Part shown: positions 55,028-64,000 of the stretch, piece after piece | Layout of the letters: each line of letters starts with the position of its first letter | Numbering within the stretch: position 1 is the stretch's first letter | Assembly: GCA_964016985.1 (NCBI GenBank) | Contig: OZ024829.1 | Span: 70,351,267-70,415,266 of the forward strand | Direction: 5' to 3' | DNA from: Anodontia alba | Lineage: Eukaryota > Mollusca > Bivalvia > Lucinida > Lucinidae | Length of the DNA: 64,000 nt | Made by a program: the position numbers and the translations under genes | Notes under the pieces: generated by a model | Told to the model about the DNA's origin: nothing | Seen by the model: the letters and a program-made list of their open reading frames with translations, nothing else | The model's database searches: none

Positions 55028-55075
55028 AACGCTTAGCACTCAGGGTAAAATTTTCAGCAGATGGCATTGAAATAT
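55028..55075 (+). repeat. GCAGACGAC-family end fragment
   Basis: 'gctaacgcttagcactcagg' then 'gtaaaattttcagcagatgg' matches the right ends at 18.5 and 19.8 kb (reverse complement) and the fragment at 57.95 kb. Confidence 0.55.
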
Positions 55076-55086
55076 ATATATATATG

Positions 55087-55202
55087 TTCTACGCAAAGTA
55101 AGAATTCTCACTTTGTCGGCCGTAGTAGGAATTCTTACTTTGCGCAAGACGATTTCGGAATTACTCCTGCGCAAAGTAGGAATTGGACAAAGTGAGAACA
55201 GC
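55087..55202. repeat. Foldback repeat with alternating GCAAAGTA motifs
   Basis: 'acgcaaagtaagaattct' at 55,092 is inverted as 'aggaattcttactttgcgc' at about 55,126. 'gcgcaaagtaggaatt' and 'gacaaagtgagaac' follow, the latter inverted to 'gttctcactttgtc'-type text at the left. Four to five copies of one 12-14-base motif alternate in direction within 115 bases. Confidence 0.75.
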
Positions 55203-55775
55203 TACCATTGTGACATGAACTTGTAATTAGTTTTTCCTATAGCAGTAAATTATACTTTTGTAAACCTCTTTCGCATTTGAAAATACAATAAAAGGATTAG
55301 ATTAGATGTTTCTTTGGACATATATCCATTCTCCTGCATTTTTTGTTTTGTTAAAAACTGAGATAGAGTTGCCGACCTGTCCACAATTGTGAAATGGAAG
55401 ACAAATCAGTGTATTCTGTCGTTTTCAACCATGTTTTCCAATCAGGGTGTTTGGACATCTTCGTAGCTTACTTTTCCGCTTAGTGCCATTAGAGGGTAAT
55501 GGCCCAGTTTATGATTGTGGCTCTTCCTGTGCATCATCTTTGTGTGATTACCAATCAAAACGTGTGTACGCATACAATATCATGCAGTCAGCATAACGTT
55601 AACAGGCCTATGCAAAATATTATGTCTGCTCAAAACGTAATTACAGGTACCCTTTAGAACTGTCTCATTGTCAAAGATTATCCCAAATTTATAACAAACA
55701 TAGATTGCGGGTACTCAAGGAGGCGGTTTATTACGAGTGCCCACAAACTATGTTTTAGAGGAGAAAATAAATAAA
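55203..55775. other. No gene seen
   Basis: Ordinary AT-rich sequence up to the start of the Helitron-like element. Confidence 0.5.
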
Positions 55776-57397
55776 ACAAGAGGCCCACGGGTCACGGCTC
55801 GCTCACCCGAGTGACATAGCTACTGCAGATATGCAGATGTTATGCAACATTTTTCCAATCCTATTATCTCAAGTAATGAAAAGATCATCATTTGAGCAGT
55901 TCTTAGTAATGAAGAAGAATATATGGGCCTGGCAGTCAATGGACCGTGATCATTTGAATAAACTATCAATCACATTTCAACAGTAGGATCAATGTGAATT
56001 TTGGTGGAAATTCGCTAAGTGGTTTCCGAAGAATCATGATTTTATACATCTAAACAGCACAGTGGCAGGGAAATATAATAAACACAAACAAGATGACGGC
56101 CATCTTAAATTTCCAAAATCAGAACGATTTTAGCTACTGTAGATCTACAAGTCACTTCGATACTTCCAATATAAAAGAATATGGCCCATACAAATGCATG
56201 GGGAAGCAAATTTCATTTTGGAAGTAAAAACGTCAAAAATCAACATAGAACCATCATTTTAGCAATTTTGGTAGATCTCCTGTCCTCATAATTTGTGCAA
56301 AGATTAGGGCCCAGGGCTATTTGGTTCTGGAGAAGGAAGATTTTTAAAAGTTATTACCATATATGGGCATGGCAGCCATTTTGATCAATGGACCATGCCC
56401 ATTTTAGCAATCTTTCATTCTCCAGCCCAAGGATTTGAGCAACACTGGCCCAGAGGCTTCACAGGAGAAGTCATTTGAAATTATCAACATTTTTTTTCAT
56501 ATAAACGCATGGGGCCCATACAAATGCATACAGAAGCAAACTTGACCTCGTTGTAAAAAGGTCAAATGTCAATGTATGACCATTATTTTAGCAATTTTGG
56601 TAGACCGCCCGTCCTCAATGATTTTTTGCAAAGATTCAGCCACAAGGCATCCTCGGTTCAGCAGAAGAAGATTTTTAAAGGTTTTTACCATATATGGGCA
56701 TGGCGGCCATCTTGGTCAATGGACGGCAACCATTTTTGCAATCTTTCATTTTCCTACCCCAGGGAGGCTCTAAATGAAATTTGAGCAACATTGGCCTAGA
56801 GGCTCCAGTGGAGAAGTCATTTGAAATTCTCAACATTTTTCCCATACAAATGCATAAGGAAGCAAACTTGACCTTACCGTAAAAAGGTCAAATGTCAATG
56901 TACGACCATTATTTTAGCAATTTTGGTAGACCTCCTGTTCCCAATGATATATGCAAAGATTCAGCCACAAGGAATCCTCGGTTTTGGAGAAGATTTTTAA
57001 ATGTTTTTTTCCCATACACAGGGAAGCAAATTTGACCTTGCCATAAAAAGGTCAAATGTCAATGTACGACGCAATTTTGATAGACTCCACGTCCCCGATG
57101 ATTTATGCAAAGATTCAGCCCCAAGGCATTCTCGGTTCTGGAGAAGAAGATTTTTAATGGTTTTTATTATATATGGGCATGGCGGCCATCTTGGTCAACG
57201 GACCGTAACCATTTTAGCAATCTTTCGTTCTCCCAACCTAAGAAGGCTCCATATGAATTTTGAGCAAAATTAGTTCAGGGGCTTCAGAGGAGAAGTCGTT
57301 TAAAAAATGTTAACCGACGGACGCACGGACAGACGGACGGACGACGGACGAAAAGTGATCACTATAGCTCATCTTGAGCAAAGCTCAGGTGAGCTAA
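55776..57397 (+). mobile_element. Helitron-like non-autonomous element, complete-looking copy
   Basis: Starts 'aacaagaggcccacgggtca' with 'gctcgctcacccgag', the inverted partner of the 3' 'ctcaggtgagc'. The interior has three to four diverged units of about 300 bp ('gaagcaaa.ttgacctt', 'aaaaaggtcaaatgtcaatg', 'tatatgggcatggcggccat'). The 3' end has a GACGGACG stretch, GTGATCAC, a TGAGC-aaa-GCTCA hairpin (57,375-57,387) and CTAA at 57,394-57,397. No Rep/helicase is present. Several 65-90-codon frames over the units are repeat translations. Confidence 0.7.
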
Positions 57398-57949
57398 ATA
57401 TGTTTACCCCTGTAAACCCATTTTTATTCTACATGACGTTGGGTTTGCCGGGGTCTTCAATGAATGGACTTGTTAACGTCATGGAACGCCTTGGTTAAAC
57501 AAAGAAAGAAAGAATGAAAGAAGGAAAGAAAGTTAACAGAAAGGAAGAAGGAAGGAAGACAGGAAGGACATACCGCAAGTAGAAACTGGATTCTACCAGT
57601 ACATAGTGTGGTGAAGTTTATTCAGTCTCAAATGCGTTAAATTTATTTATTTTTTATCGTCGTCAATTCATGGAGATAAGATTCATATTATCCAACGCAA
57701 GATGCGAAACTTTAAACGTTAAATTGCAGAAGACGACATTTTTTTTTGTAATTTTCAAAGAAAATCAGACATTGTATTTTTTTTTCAAAGAACATTATTT
57801 CAAAGAAAAAACATAACATTTCATGTGAAACATCTATCTAGCAGCTGAATCACATGAAATGACAAGTTCTTTTTTTTTTCACTGAAAACTAACGATATCA
57901 AATTTAGAATGTTTTGCGCTTTAATGGTTAACGTTAACCTAAATTTTAA
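57398..57949. other. AT-rich spacer with purine-rich run
   Basis: A GAAA/GGAA-rich run at 57,498-57,570 and a short hairpin (CATTTCATGTG ... CACATGAAATG, about 57,818-57,862). No gene. Confidence 0.5.
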
Positions 57950-58110
57950 GTCTATTGACGCTAAGCATGCTGAGTAAAATTTCAGCAGACGACATTTTGA
58001 AATTGCAGCAGACGACAGTTTGAAATTTAACTTTCTTATCTTGCTAAAAAATTGGGTTTGACATGCAAATTATCTCCTAGTCAACTGGCGGGAAATGTCA
58101 AAACCTATTT
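57950..58110. repeat. GCAGACGAC-family fragment
   Basis: 'gacgctaagcatgctgagta', 'aaatttcagcagacgacatt' and a second 'gcagcagacgacag', then 'gggtttgacatgcaaatt' (compare 'ggatttgacatttcatgcaa' at 18.37 kb). Confidence 0.6.
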
Positions 58111-58176
58111 TGAAAAAAAAAAATAAATAAATAAATAAAAAAATAAATAAAAAAAAAATTAAAAAAAAAAATAAAC
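58111..58176. repeat. A-rich (ATAA)n simple repeat
   Basis: Runs of aaata/aaaaata units. Confidence 0.9.
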
Positions 58177-58270
58177 AAGAAAGACAAATTTGAATGAATT
58201 GTCGTTTTCTGGACAACAATAAGAATGTTTTAAATGTTGGCTACTGATTTTTTTAACACGCATGTTTCTT

Positions 58271-58372
58271 ATTTCTCCACGAATCCATATGTTGTGGCTA
58301 TTCATTAGAAATGTCTCGTTGAGGCGCTTCTAATGAGAAGCCACAACATATGTTTCAAATGGAGATATAGGA
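58271..58372. repeat. Hairpin of about 40-bp stem, 17-nt loop
   Basis: 'catatgttgtggctattcat' with tagaa (58,286-58,310) pairs with 58,328-58,352 with two mismatches. The stem extends outward with partial pairing ('atttctcca' and 'tggagatat'). The loop is atgtctcgttgaggcgc. It resembles a small foldback or a miRNA-precursor-like structure. Confidence 0.7.
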
Positions 58373-59164
58373 AAACTATCATATGGATATCCCACTTATC
58401 TGCAGCTGTGACTTTATACAATATAATTTGTGGGGTTTAGTTTTTTTCATCATTTCATCATTATTATTATCTTTATTATTATTATTTTTGTAGTTTATTA
58501 ATATTTCAAAGAAATAAAAACAGAAATCAGACAAATTTCAGATTTGCACAAATAACATTTATTCCTTTCGTTCGTGAGGGTTCAGTATTATTATTATTAT
58601 TATTATTTTATTATATTGAAATAAAAATAGACATCAGACAAATTTCAGGTTTGAACAACTAAATAAACAGAGCCCCCCTCTCTCCATGGATAAAAGTCAT
58701 GTACGAGTTTATGCCTTTTATTACAGACAATCGTTTAATTATTTAACTTAACATCTTTTTTGTACATGTATTTTAGCAACTTTTGCAGATAAAATAAATA
58801 CATCCGTCAGTCACTTATTTTCCTATTGGTTGGCGTTACCGGAGTTAATCCCACCTGACATGAAAATGCGACAATAATCAACGCCATGCCCTGCATTTAA
58901 TTCGTTTATTGGCCCACCTGTCATGAGCGGATTAATTAACATAAAATACTGAATTCGAAACATTTTTTTCCTTCTTCCTTCTTTCCTTCTTTGAATAAAG
59001 TTTGATAGCTGCACTTATAGTATAAAAACAAGGTTTGAATTTTTATGCGCTTCATTCACTTAGATTTGTCACCATTTTATTTCTGGAAAAAAAAAATAAA
59101 TAAAAATAAAACTTTGGGCACTTTTCACATTTGTTTCAACTAAAACATTTTATATTGGTTGACA
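58373..59164. other. AT-rich, no gene seen
   Basis: TTA/TTATTA simple repeats near 58,450-58,500 and 58,586-58,612. 'ataaaaacagaaatcagaca' (58,514) and 'ataaaaatagacatcagaca' (58,622) with 'aatttcag' form a direct repeat of about 108 bp. Short frames only. Confidence 0.5.
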
Positions 59165-59645
59165 AGCTGACATTTTTGCAAACCTACTGTGAAGACCCTG
59201 ATCAGACGCCGCTAACTGCTGACTCCGTTCTGAGTCTTCATTGTTTGCCTACGTCCAAAACTTGGACTCTATGCTGATATTGATTTGGTATAAATCGAAA
59301 CTTCTACAAGCAAACTGTGGAGACGCTGATCAGACGCCGCTAACTAAGAATAACTCTGGGTCAACATCGATTGCCTACGTTCATTGGACTCTAGCTTATA
59401 TTGGTTAGGAACAAGATGAAATTTCTGCAAGCAAACTGTGGAGACCCGGATCAGACGCCGCTAACTGCGGCGTCTGCTCTGGGTCTACATTGTTTGTCTA
59501 CGTCCAAAAATTGGACTCAAGGCTTATATTTGTTAGGAAAAATTTGACATTTCTGCAAACAGATTGTGAAGACCCTGATAAGACTCCGCTAACTGCGGCG
59601 TCCGCTCTGGGTGTACATTGTTTGCCTACGTCCAAACATTTGACT
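59165..59645 (+). repeat. Minisatellite, about four units of 120-130 bp
   Basis: Units begin near 59,167, 59,297, 59,417 and 59,547 with 'tgacatttctgcaaac'-type text and contain 'gatcagacgccgctaactgc', 'gctctgggt.tacattgttt', 'gcctacgtccaaa' and 'ttggactc'. Unit 3 holds the perfect hairpin CAGACGCCGC-taact-GCGGCGTCTG. Confidence 0.9.
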
Positions 59646-59649
59646 GTTG

Positions 59650-59855
59650 GGCCGGCCTCGGTGGCTCAGTTGGATGCGCGTCCGACCGAAGGTCAGGAGG
59701 TTGCGGGTTCGACACCCCGCCGGGTCGGGAACATTGTTTCGTGGAGATTGCTAATGAAACACTTTCTACAATTCTCTCCCATCCGCTGATTTAAGAAGGG
59801 CAGTTATCAGTTTCTGACGACAGAATGTGCACAATACTGATTAACCGCTTACTAG
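59650..59855 (+). repeat. tRNA-derived SINE S2, 5' part
   Basis: Head 'ggcctcggtggctcagttgg' with atgcg (A-box-like) and 'ggttgcgggttcgacacccc' (B-box-like), then 'ctgatttaagaagggcagtt' and 'cagtttctgacgacagaatg'. It stops at 'attaaccgcttac' without the usual tail. Confidence 0.75.
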
Positions 59856-60029
59856 AGATGTCCGAGAATTTACCGTAAGTTACGGTAACTACCGTACGGT
59901 AGAATAAATTTACCTAGCGCGGACAAAGCTTTAGATTAGGAGGGAAATGGTACTCTATCGAGTGTATATTGAATAGTGTGGGTAAGGATAGATGAGTAAA
60001 ACAACAACCACTATATAAAACTTGTTTGT

Positions 60030-60258
60030 GTTGAGGTTTTACGGCCCAGTCAACCCAATGAGGTAGTGTCGAGCAAGGTCAGTTTACCTAACCACACTTT
60101 TTTCTGGGCAGGCTTAGTCCTCTAAGCGGTTAATTAGTATTGTGCACATTCTTCCGCCAGAAACTGAAAACTGCCCATCTTAAATCAGCGGAAGGTAGTG
60201 ATAGACCGTAGAAAATATTTCATGATCAATCTCCAGGAAAGAATGTTGCCAACTCGGT
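60030..60258 (-). repeat. tRNA-derived SINE S2, 3' part
   Basis: On the minus strand 'atcatgaaatattttctacg', 'aagatgggcagttttcagtt', 'gcctgcccagaaaaaagtgt' and 'gggttgactgggccgtaaaa'. It corresponds to the S2 copy in duplication copy A at 31.3-31.6 kb but lacks the tRNA head. Confidence 0.7.
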
Positions 60259-60274
60259 TTTGCTCATTGATACA

Positions 60275-60602
60275 CACCGGCACAGTGGCTCAGTGGTAGA
60301 GCGTCCGCTTTGTGACCGGTAGGTTGCGGGTTCGATCCCCGGCCGGGTCATACCAAAGACTTTAAAAATGGTACTAGCTGCTCTTTCGCTTGGCGCTCAG
60401 CATTAAGAAAGTAGAGCTAGAACTGGTCAGCTCAGTGTCAGTATAATGTGACTGGGTGGAATATCATGTCAAAGTGTCTGGGGCGTGATATTTCAGTGAG
60501 GCAGCACTCTAAAAGTGAGCATTGAGCTCCCTGCCACATCCAGACACCGTCGCGATATGACTGAAAAAGGTTGAAAGCGACGTTAAGCCCAAATCAAACA
60601 AA
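60275..60602 (+). repeat. tRNA-derived SINE S1, complete, with 12-bp target duplication
   Basis: A-box-like 'TGGCTCAGTGGTAGAGCG' and B-box-like 'GGTTGCGGGTTCGATCCCC' in a tRNA-like head of about 80 bases. A body with 'aatgtgactgggtgg' and 'gtgaggcagcactct' follows, and the tail is 'gcgacgttaagcccaaatca'. CTCATTGATACA flanks it perfectly on both sides (60,263-60,274 and 60,603-60,614). The body resembles the conserved central domain of molluscan and other metazoan SINEs, as far as I recall. The duplicated site is empty in segmental copy A. Confidence 0.88.
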
Positions 60603-60879
60603 CTCATTGATACATTATAGCCGTGCCACAGGAAAATGTATATTCTGTGCTTTTTCCGAGATAACTGAGCCAGACCATTTGCATATGACTAGGGCCTTTG
60701 TTATTTATCAGTATAGTCTGCAGTTTCAAGTGACCCTTTAAGCGGACAGCGATGGTCCTGATCAGACTACGTTGATTAATTTTTTTGCATGACACAGTCC
60801 ATATACATGTCACGGTGCGACTCGGCAGGGGTTTTCCGCATACATTTATGTCCTGAAGGCATATTTTTACATATTTGTT

Positions 60880-60901
60880 ACTCTCTCTCTCTCTCTCTCT
60901 C

Positions 60902-60936
<35 letters not shown>

Positions 60937-60938
60937 GC
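60880..60938. repeat. CT/CTGT microsatellite
   Basis: (CT)n interrupted by four GTCT units. The frames over it are artefacts. Confidence 0.95.
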
Positions 60939-61339
60939 GTTTCACAGGGTATGTGCGTCTTCATGCGTATGTGCTGAGCGTGCATCCTTGTACGTGCATA
61001 TTCGTGTTGTTACTGTTGCTGAGAAGATGTGATTGTGTTTGACTTAGGTGTAATATATATTTTATACCAACTTTTGTTTAATTGATTTCACTGTGAATCT
61101 GATATCCATATACATTTTTTTATCATTATTATTATCTTATATTAGCGGGTGGGAATATTAAGTGAAATCAATGAGAGTAATGATAATAAAGATAATGGTC
61201 TCATCATTCCTACATGAGTATAAATGTATGAAATGCAACCTGCTAGAACCGGTTTACTACAGTCATGGTAGATACACATGTATATGTATCATCATTCTAC
61301 TAGTTAATACGGCAGCCAATTATTGCCGCCGAAGTAAAC

Positions 61340-61472
<133 letters not shown>

Positions 61473-61989
61473 CATTTTGACTTCATAGTGGATGCGTTAG
61501 TAGTCTGAGTTGTGGAGGAATATACGAAACCCGATACTCTTTGCACGCAGGCTATCACTTACAGCACATGTTCACAAGTGAGCGTTTCACACACATGGTA
61601 TATGATGTCTGGCGCATAAACCACTCAAACACAGAGTGCGCACTTCTTTCTCGCAGCCGCGCTGCTCCGGGTCGCCACGGTTAACCGACTAACGCACTCT
61701 TTGCTCTACCCGTGTCGACCGGCGATGAACCGGCCTGTCCCGACTGCACCGCTTTTAGTTGATTAGCTAAACATGGCGGCCAAGTAATTCGTCCGTTAAT
61801 GACGAAAACCGCCACACTGCTTGATTGGTCATGTTGTTTTTAGCCCAGCATTATTTTTATTTGTAACAGACGGTTGACCGCCGTCTGGAGAAAAGAGTTC
61901 GCCCATTATCCCTTTACTATATTACGCCCTGCCAATCAAAGACTGGTGAAAGGATATTGTTTTACCGCTGTCCGTCCGTCTTTACGTCC

Positions 61990-62580
61990 GTTCGTCCGTG
62001 CATTTGTGTCCGGCTCATAACTCCTAAACGTATGGAATATATAAATGAAACTTCAGAGATGGCTAAATCATATCGAGGCGATGTATCGCAAGCAAGGAAG
62101 AAAACACTGGTGTTTGAATTGTGTCCAGGCCATAACTCCTTACCCCTGTTAGTGCTTGAGTGCTAAAAATTGTGTCCGGGTCATAACTCCTAAACCGTAT
62201 GGAATATCGTATGGAATATATTTATGAAACTTTACAGCTGACTACATTGAATAGCAAACAATGAAGACAACCTCAGCTAATTCGGTTTCGAATTATCACC
62301 TCTTGCCGAAATCCATATAGTGTAATGCTGGCGACTTTGGTTTTGGATTTATCCCCCCTTGCATGAAACCCATGTCGTGTAATGCTGAAAATTCGTGTAT
62401 GGCATATAACTCCTCAAACGTATGGAATATAGTAACGAAACAACACAGATGGCTTAATAATATCAAGACGATATGTCGCAAACAAGGAAGACATCTCCAG
62501 CTGATTTGATTTTGAAATAACTCCCCTTGCCGAACGTCAGTGTAGTGTAGTGCTCTCTTTGTGTCCGACACATAAAGTAA
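61990..62580 (+). repeat. Minisatellite of copy B
   Basis: About four diverged units with 'ggctcataactcctaaac', 'gtatggaatat' and 'gaaacttcagagatggctaa', orthologous to 32,380-33,390 in copy A. Confidence 0.8.
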
Positions 62581-62609
62581 AAATAGATATTCCCGCTGTT
62601 CAAAACAAA

Positions 62610-62611
<2 letters not shown>

Positions 62612-62697
<86 letters not shown>
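62612..62697. repeat. GA microsatellite
   Basis: About 42 uninterrupted GA units. Copy A keeps only GAGAGAGAT at the same junction. Confidence 0.97.
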
Positions 62698-62700
<3 letters not shown>

Positions 62701-63061
62701 TAACCATAGATCTTGTGAACCTGAAATCGGGAGCGCCACATATAACTCCTTGGCCGCGCGCCAGCCCTGAATGGTGAAACAATCCGGCACCAACAGGCCA
62801 TAACTTTCTTACAAATGTAAGAACCCATTAGCAAAACGCACAAATGTGAAATATGAATGAGCATCAGCCTCCTCCGCCATTGTGGCTAGCTGACCTATAT
62901 TGAAAAATAAGCATAAATCTTCAACGATTCTAATCTAAAGAAGAATTACTCTTTCAAACTGAAGTGCTGCGTGTGTTACGTACACATACCATATATATTT
63001 GGAAAAAAGCAATGACATATTTACGCTGTCATATATTGCATAGGTACTGTATTGTTAACTG

Positions 63062-64000
63062 AGGGGTGATTAATAACTTCGTGATCTCTATAAGCAGACG
63101 TACTGAATGTTAGTACAGTTCAACTCTTGAATTTGAAATTAGCAAGTTAAAACTGGAATTACTTCTGCCTCGGAGGAAATCAGGAAAACACGACGTGCAA
63201 GCAAGGAGAGAATGTCTCTTTCTACATTATGGTGAAGACGTCGGCTGCTCAATTTCAACATGACTAGAAGAATTTATTGGTTGCTCAATTTAAACCTGAC
63301 AAGAAGAATTTGGTAGACGAACTCCGTCACCAAAGAGGAGATCGTTGCAAAAATCATTACATCATCATAGCAAAATGAGTGTTCTATTGCCTGTATGATA
63401 GGTATGTGTCTCCGAGGTATGTGTAACGCTTTTCAAAAGTTTAAAGTGTCACCTTAGTAGTATAGGGCGTCCTATACGACTCACCTTGTTATATTCAAAG
63501 CTCCTTGGACCTAATAAGAAACGCATTCAACATATTAAGGGATAATATAGCCGTTTTATGGCGGATCCTTACAGACTTCTCCAGCGATTTATGAGCGCGG
63601 ATGAAACCACTGCCAACGAGGGGCAAAGCAATACTCCTTTTATCTATTTATTTATTTTATTTTATTTTTTTTTTACTTTTATTTTTTATTTATTTTGTTT
63701 TAATTATTTTGCAATGCGATGATGTTTGCATGACTTCTATTTTTCTGGGATGTGATGCAAGTGCTGTATATAGATAGAGACTACATACAGATAGACTGCT
63801 GCTCCTATGAGAAAGCTACGGAAGACAGTCAAGCAGATTCGATATAAAAAATTGACAAGAAGTATGCTCTTTCACCAAGATAATGCACACATACTGACTG
63901 CTGTCACGACTGCTTTCTAGAAAGGTGGGTGCAAACTTATCAAACATCGATCCTATTCTCATGCTTTGGAAACGTCTTCCCAAATATGCAAAAATGTTGC
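63062..64000 (+). mobile_element. Degenerate mariner element, copy B (cut by window end)
   Basis: Left end 'tgaggggtgattaataactt' as in copy A. The segment 63,140-63,450 is in the orientation opposite to copy A. An AT-rich run (63,640-63,710) interrupts the coding part. The right end lies beyond the window. Confidence 0.7.
63720..64000 (+). pseudogene. Mariner transposase remnant, copy B
   Basis: 'FWDVMQVLYIDRDYIQID', then 'MRKLRKTVKQIRYKKLTRSM', 'LFHQDNAHILTA' and an in-frame stop, then 'LIKHRSYSHALETSS'. As in copy A, the third catalytic region has lost its aspartates, so this damage predates the duplication or was already in the family. Confidence 0.75.

Larger units (their letters stand above)
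62698..64000. repeat. Segmental duplication copy B, part 2
   Basis: Collinear with 38,700-39,860: 'aatcgggagcgccacatata', 'tgaatggtgaaacaatccgg', 'acgtacacataccatatata' and the mariner. Runs to the window end. Confidence 0.8.

Noticed and set aside
60275..60360. Functional tRNA gene
   Set aside because: A and B boxes are present, but the segment continues into a SINE body with a 12-bp target duplication; it is a tRNA-derived head, not a tRNA gene.
62550..62793. Arg-Glu and Ser-Leu repeat proteins
   Set aside because: Translations of the GA microsatellite.

Overview
The window is AT-rich, gene-poor eukaryotic DNA that looks like an animal genome, most probably a marine mollusc and likely a bivalve. 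This placement is an inference from repeat content: several tRNA-derived SINEs, short elements ending in CTAA that carry tandem 'AAGATGGCGGCCAT' arrays, Tc1/mariner elements, a Penelope-like element, a Ty3-type retrotransposon with integrase ahead of reverse transcriptase, and long CA, GA, TA and CT microsatellites. I found no clear multi-exon host gene. Almost every long reading frame is a decayed transposon gene or a microsatellite translation.

Layout. 1-609: 3' end of a Helitron-like element. 690-4904: 5' half of a Ty3-type element on the minus strand (LTR, tRNA-Pro-type primer site, gag, protease, start of integrase), with a 1.25-kb DNA transposon inserted in its leader. 7.5-16.46 kb: a second Ty3-type element on the plus strand, cut up by nested insertions: two short repeat blocks in integrase, Tc1 copy A (9673-11183), Tc1 copy D (11191-15845, itself split by a 3.2-kb element with inverted ends) and Tc1 copy E (16463-17921). 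18-20.6 kb: small palindromic repeats. 20.93-22.51 and 28.05-29.62 kb: two young, near-identical Tc1 copies B and C. 23.2-31.1 kb: a decayed non-LTR-type reverse transcriptase, a recurrent 330-bp repeat, and an inverted pair of short exon-like segments.

31.14-33.39 plus 38.69-40.02 kb (copy A) and 59.87-64.0 kb (copy B) are an old segmental duplication. Copy A is split by about 5.3 kb holding an inverted-end element and a Helitron-like element; copy B carries a SINE that copy A lacks. Both end in a dead mariner. 40.2-44.0 kb holds SINE-like copies, a 280-bp CA tract, a MITE and another Helitron-like element. 44.15-46.61 kb is a Penelope-like element with RT and GIY-YIG parts. 47.62-47.85 kb is a foldback.

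48.18-50.21 kb holds the most interesting coding signal: two paralogous genes of a family I do not recognise, the first broken and the second an intact 226-codon frame followed by AATAAA and an A-rich tract. 50.3-55.7 kb is largely featureless, 55.78-57.40 kb is a complete Helitron-like element, and 57.4-59.9 kb is AT-rich with a hairpin and a minisatellite.

Apart from the 226-codon gene, nothing here looks like a working protein-coding gene. All boundaries come from reading the sequence by eye; no database search was run.
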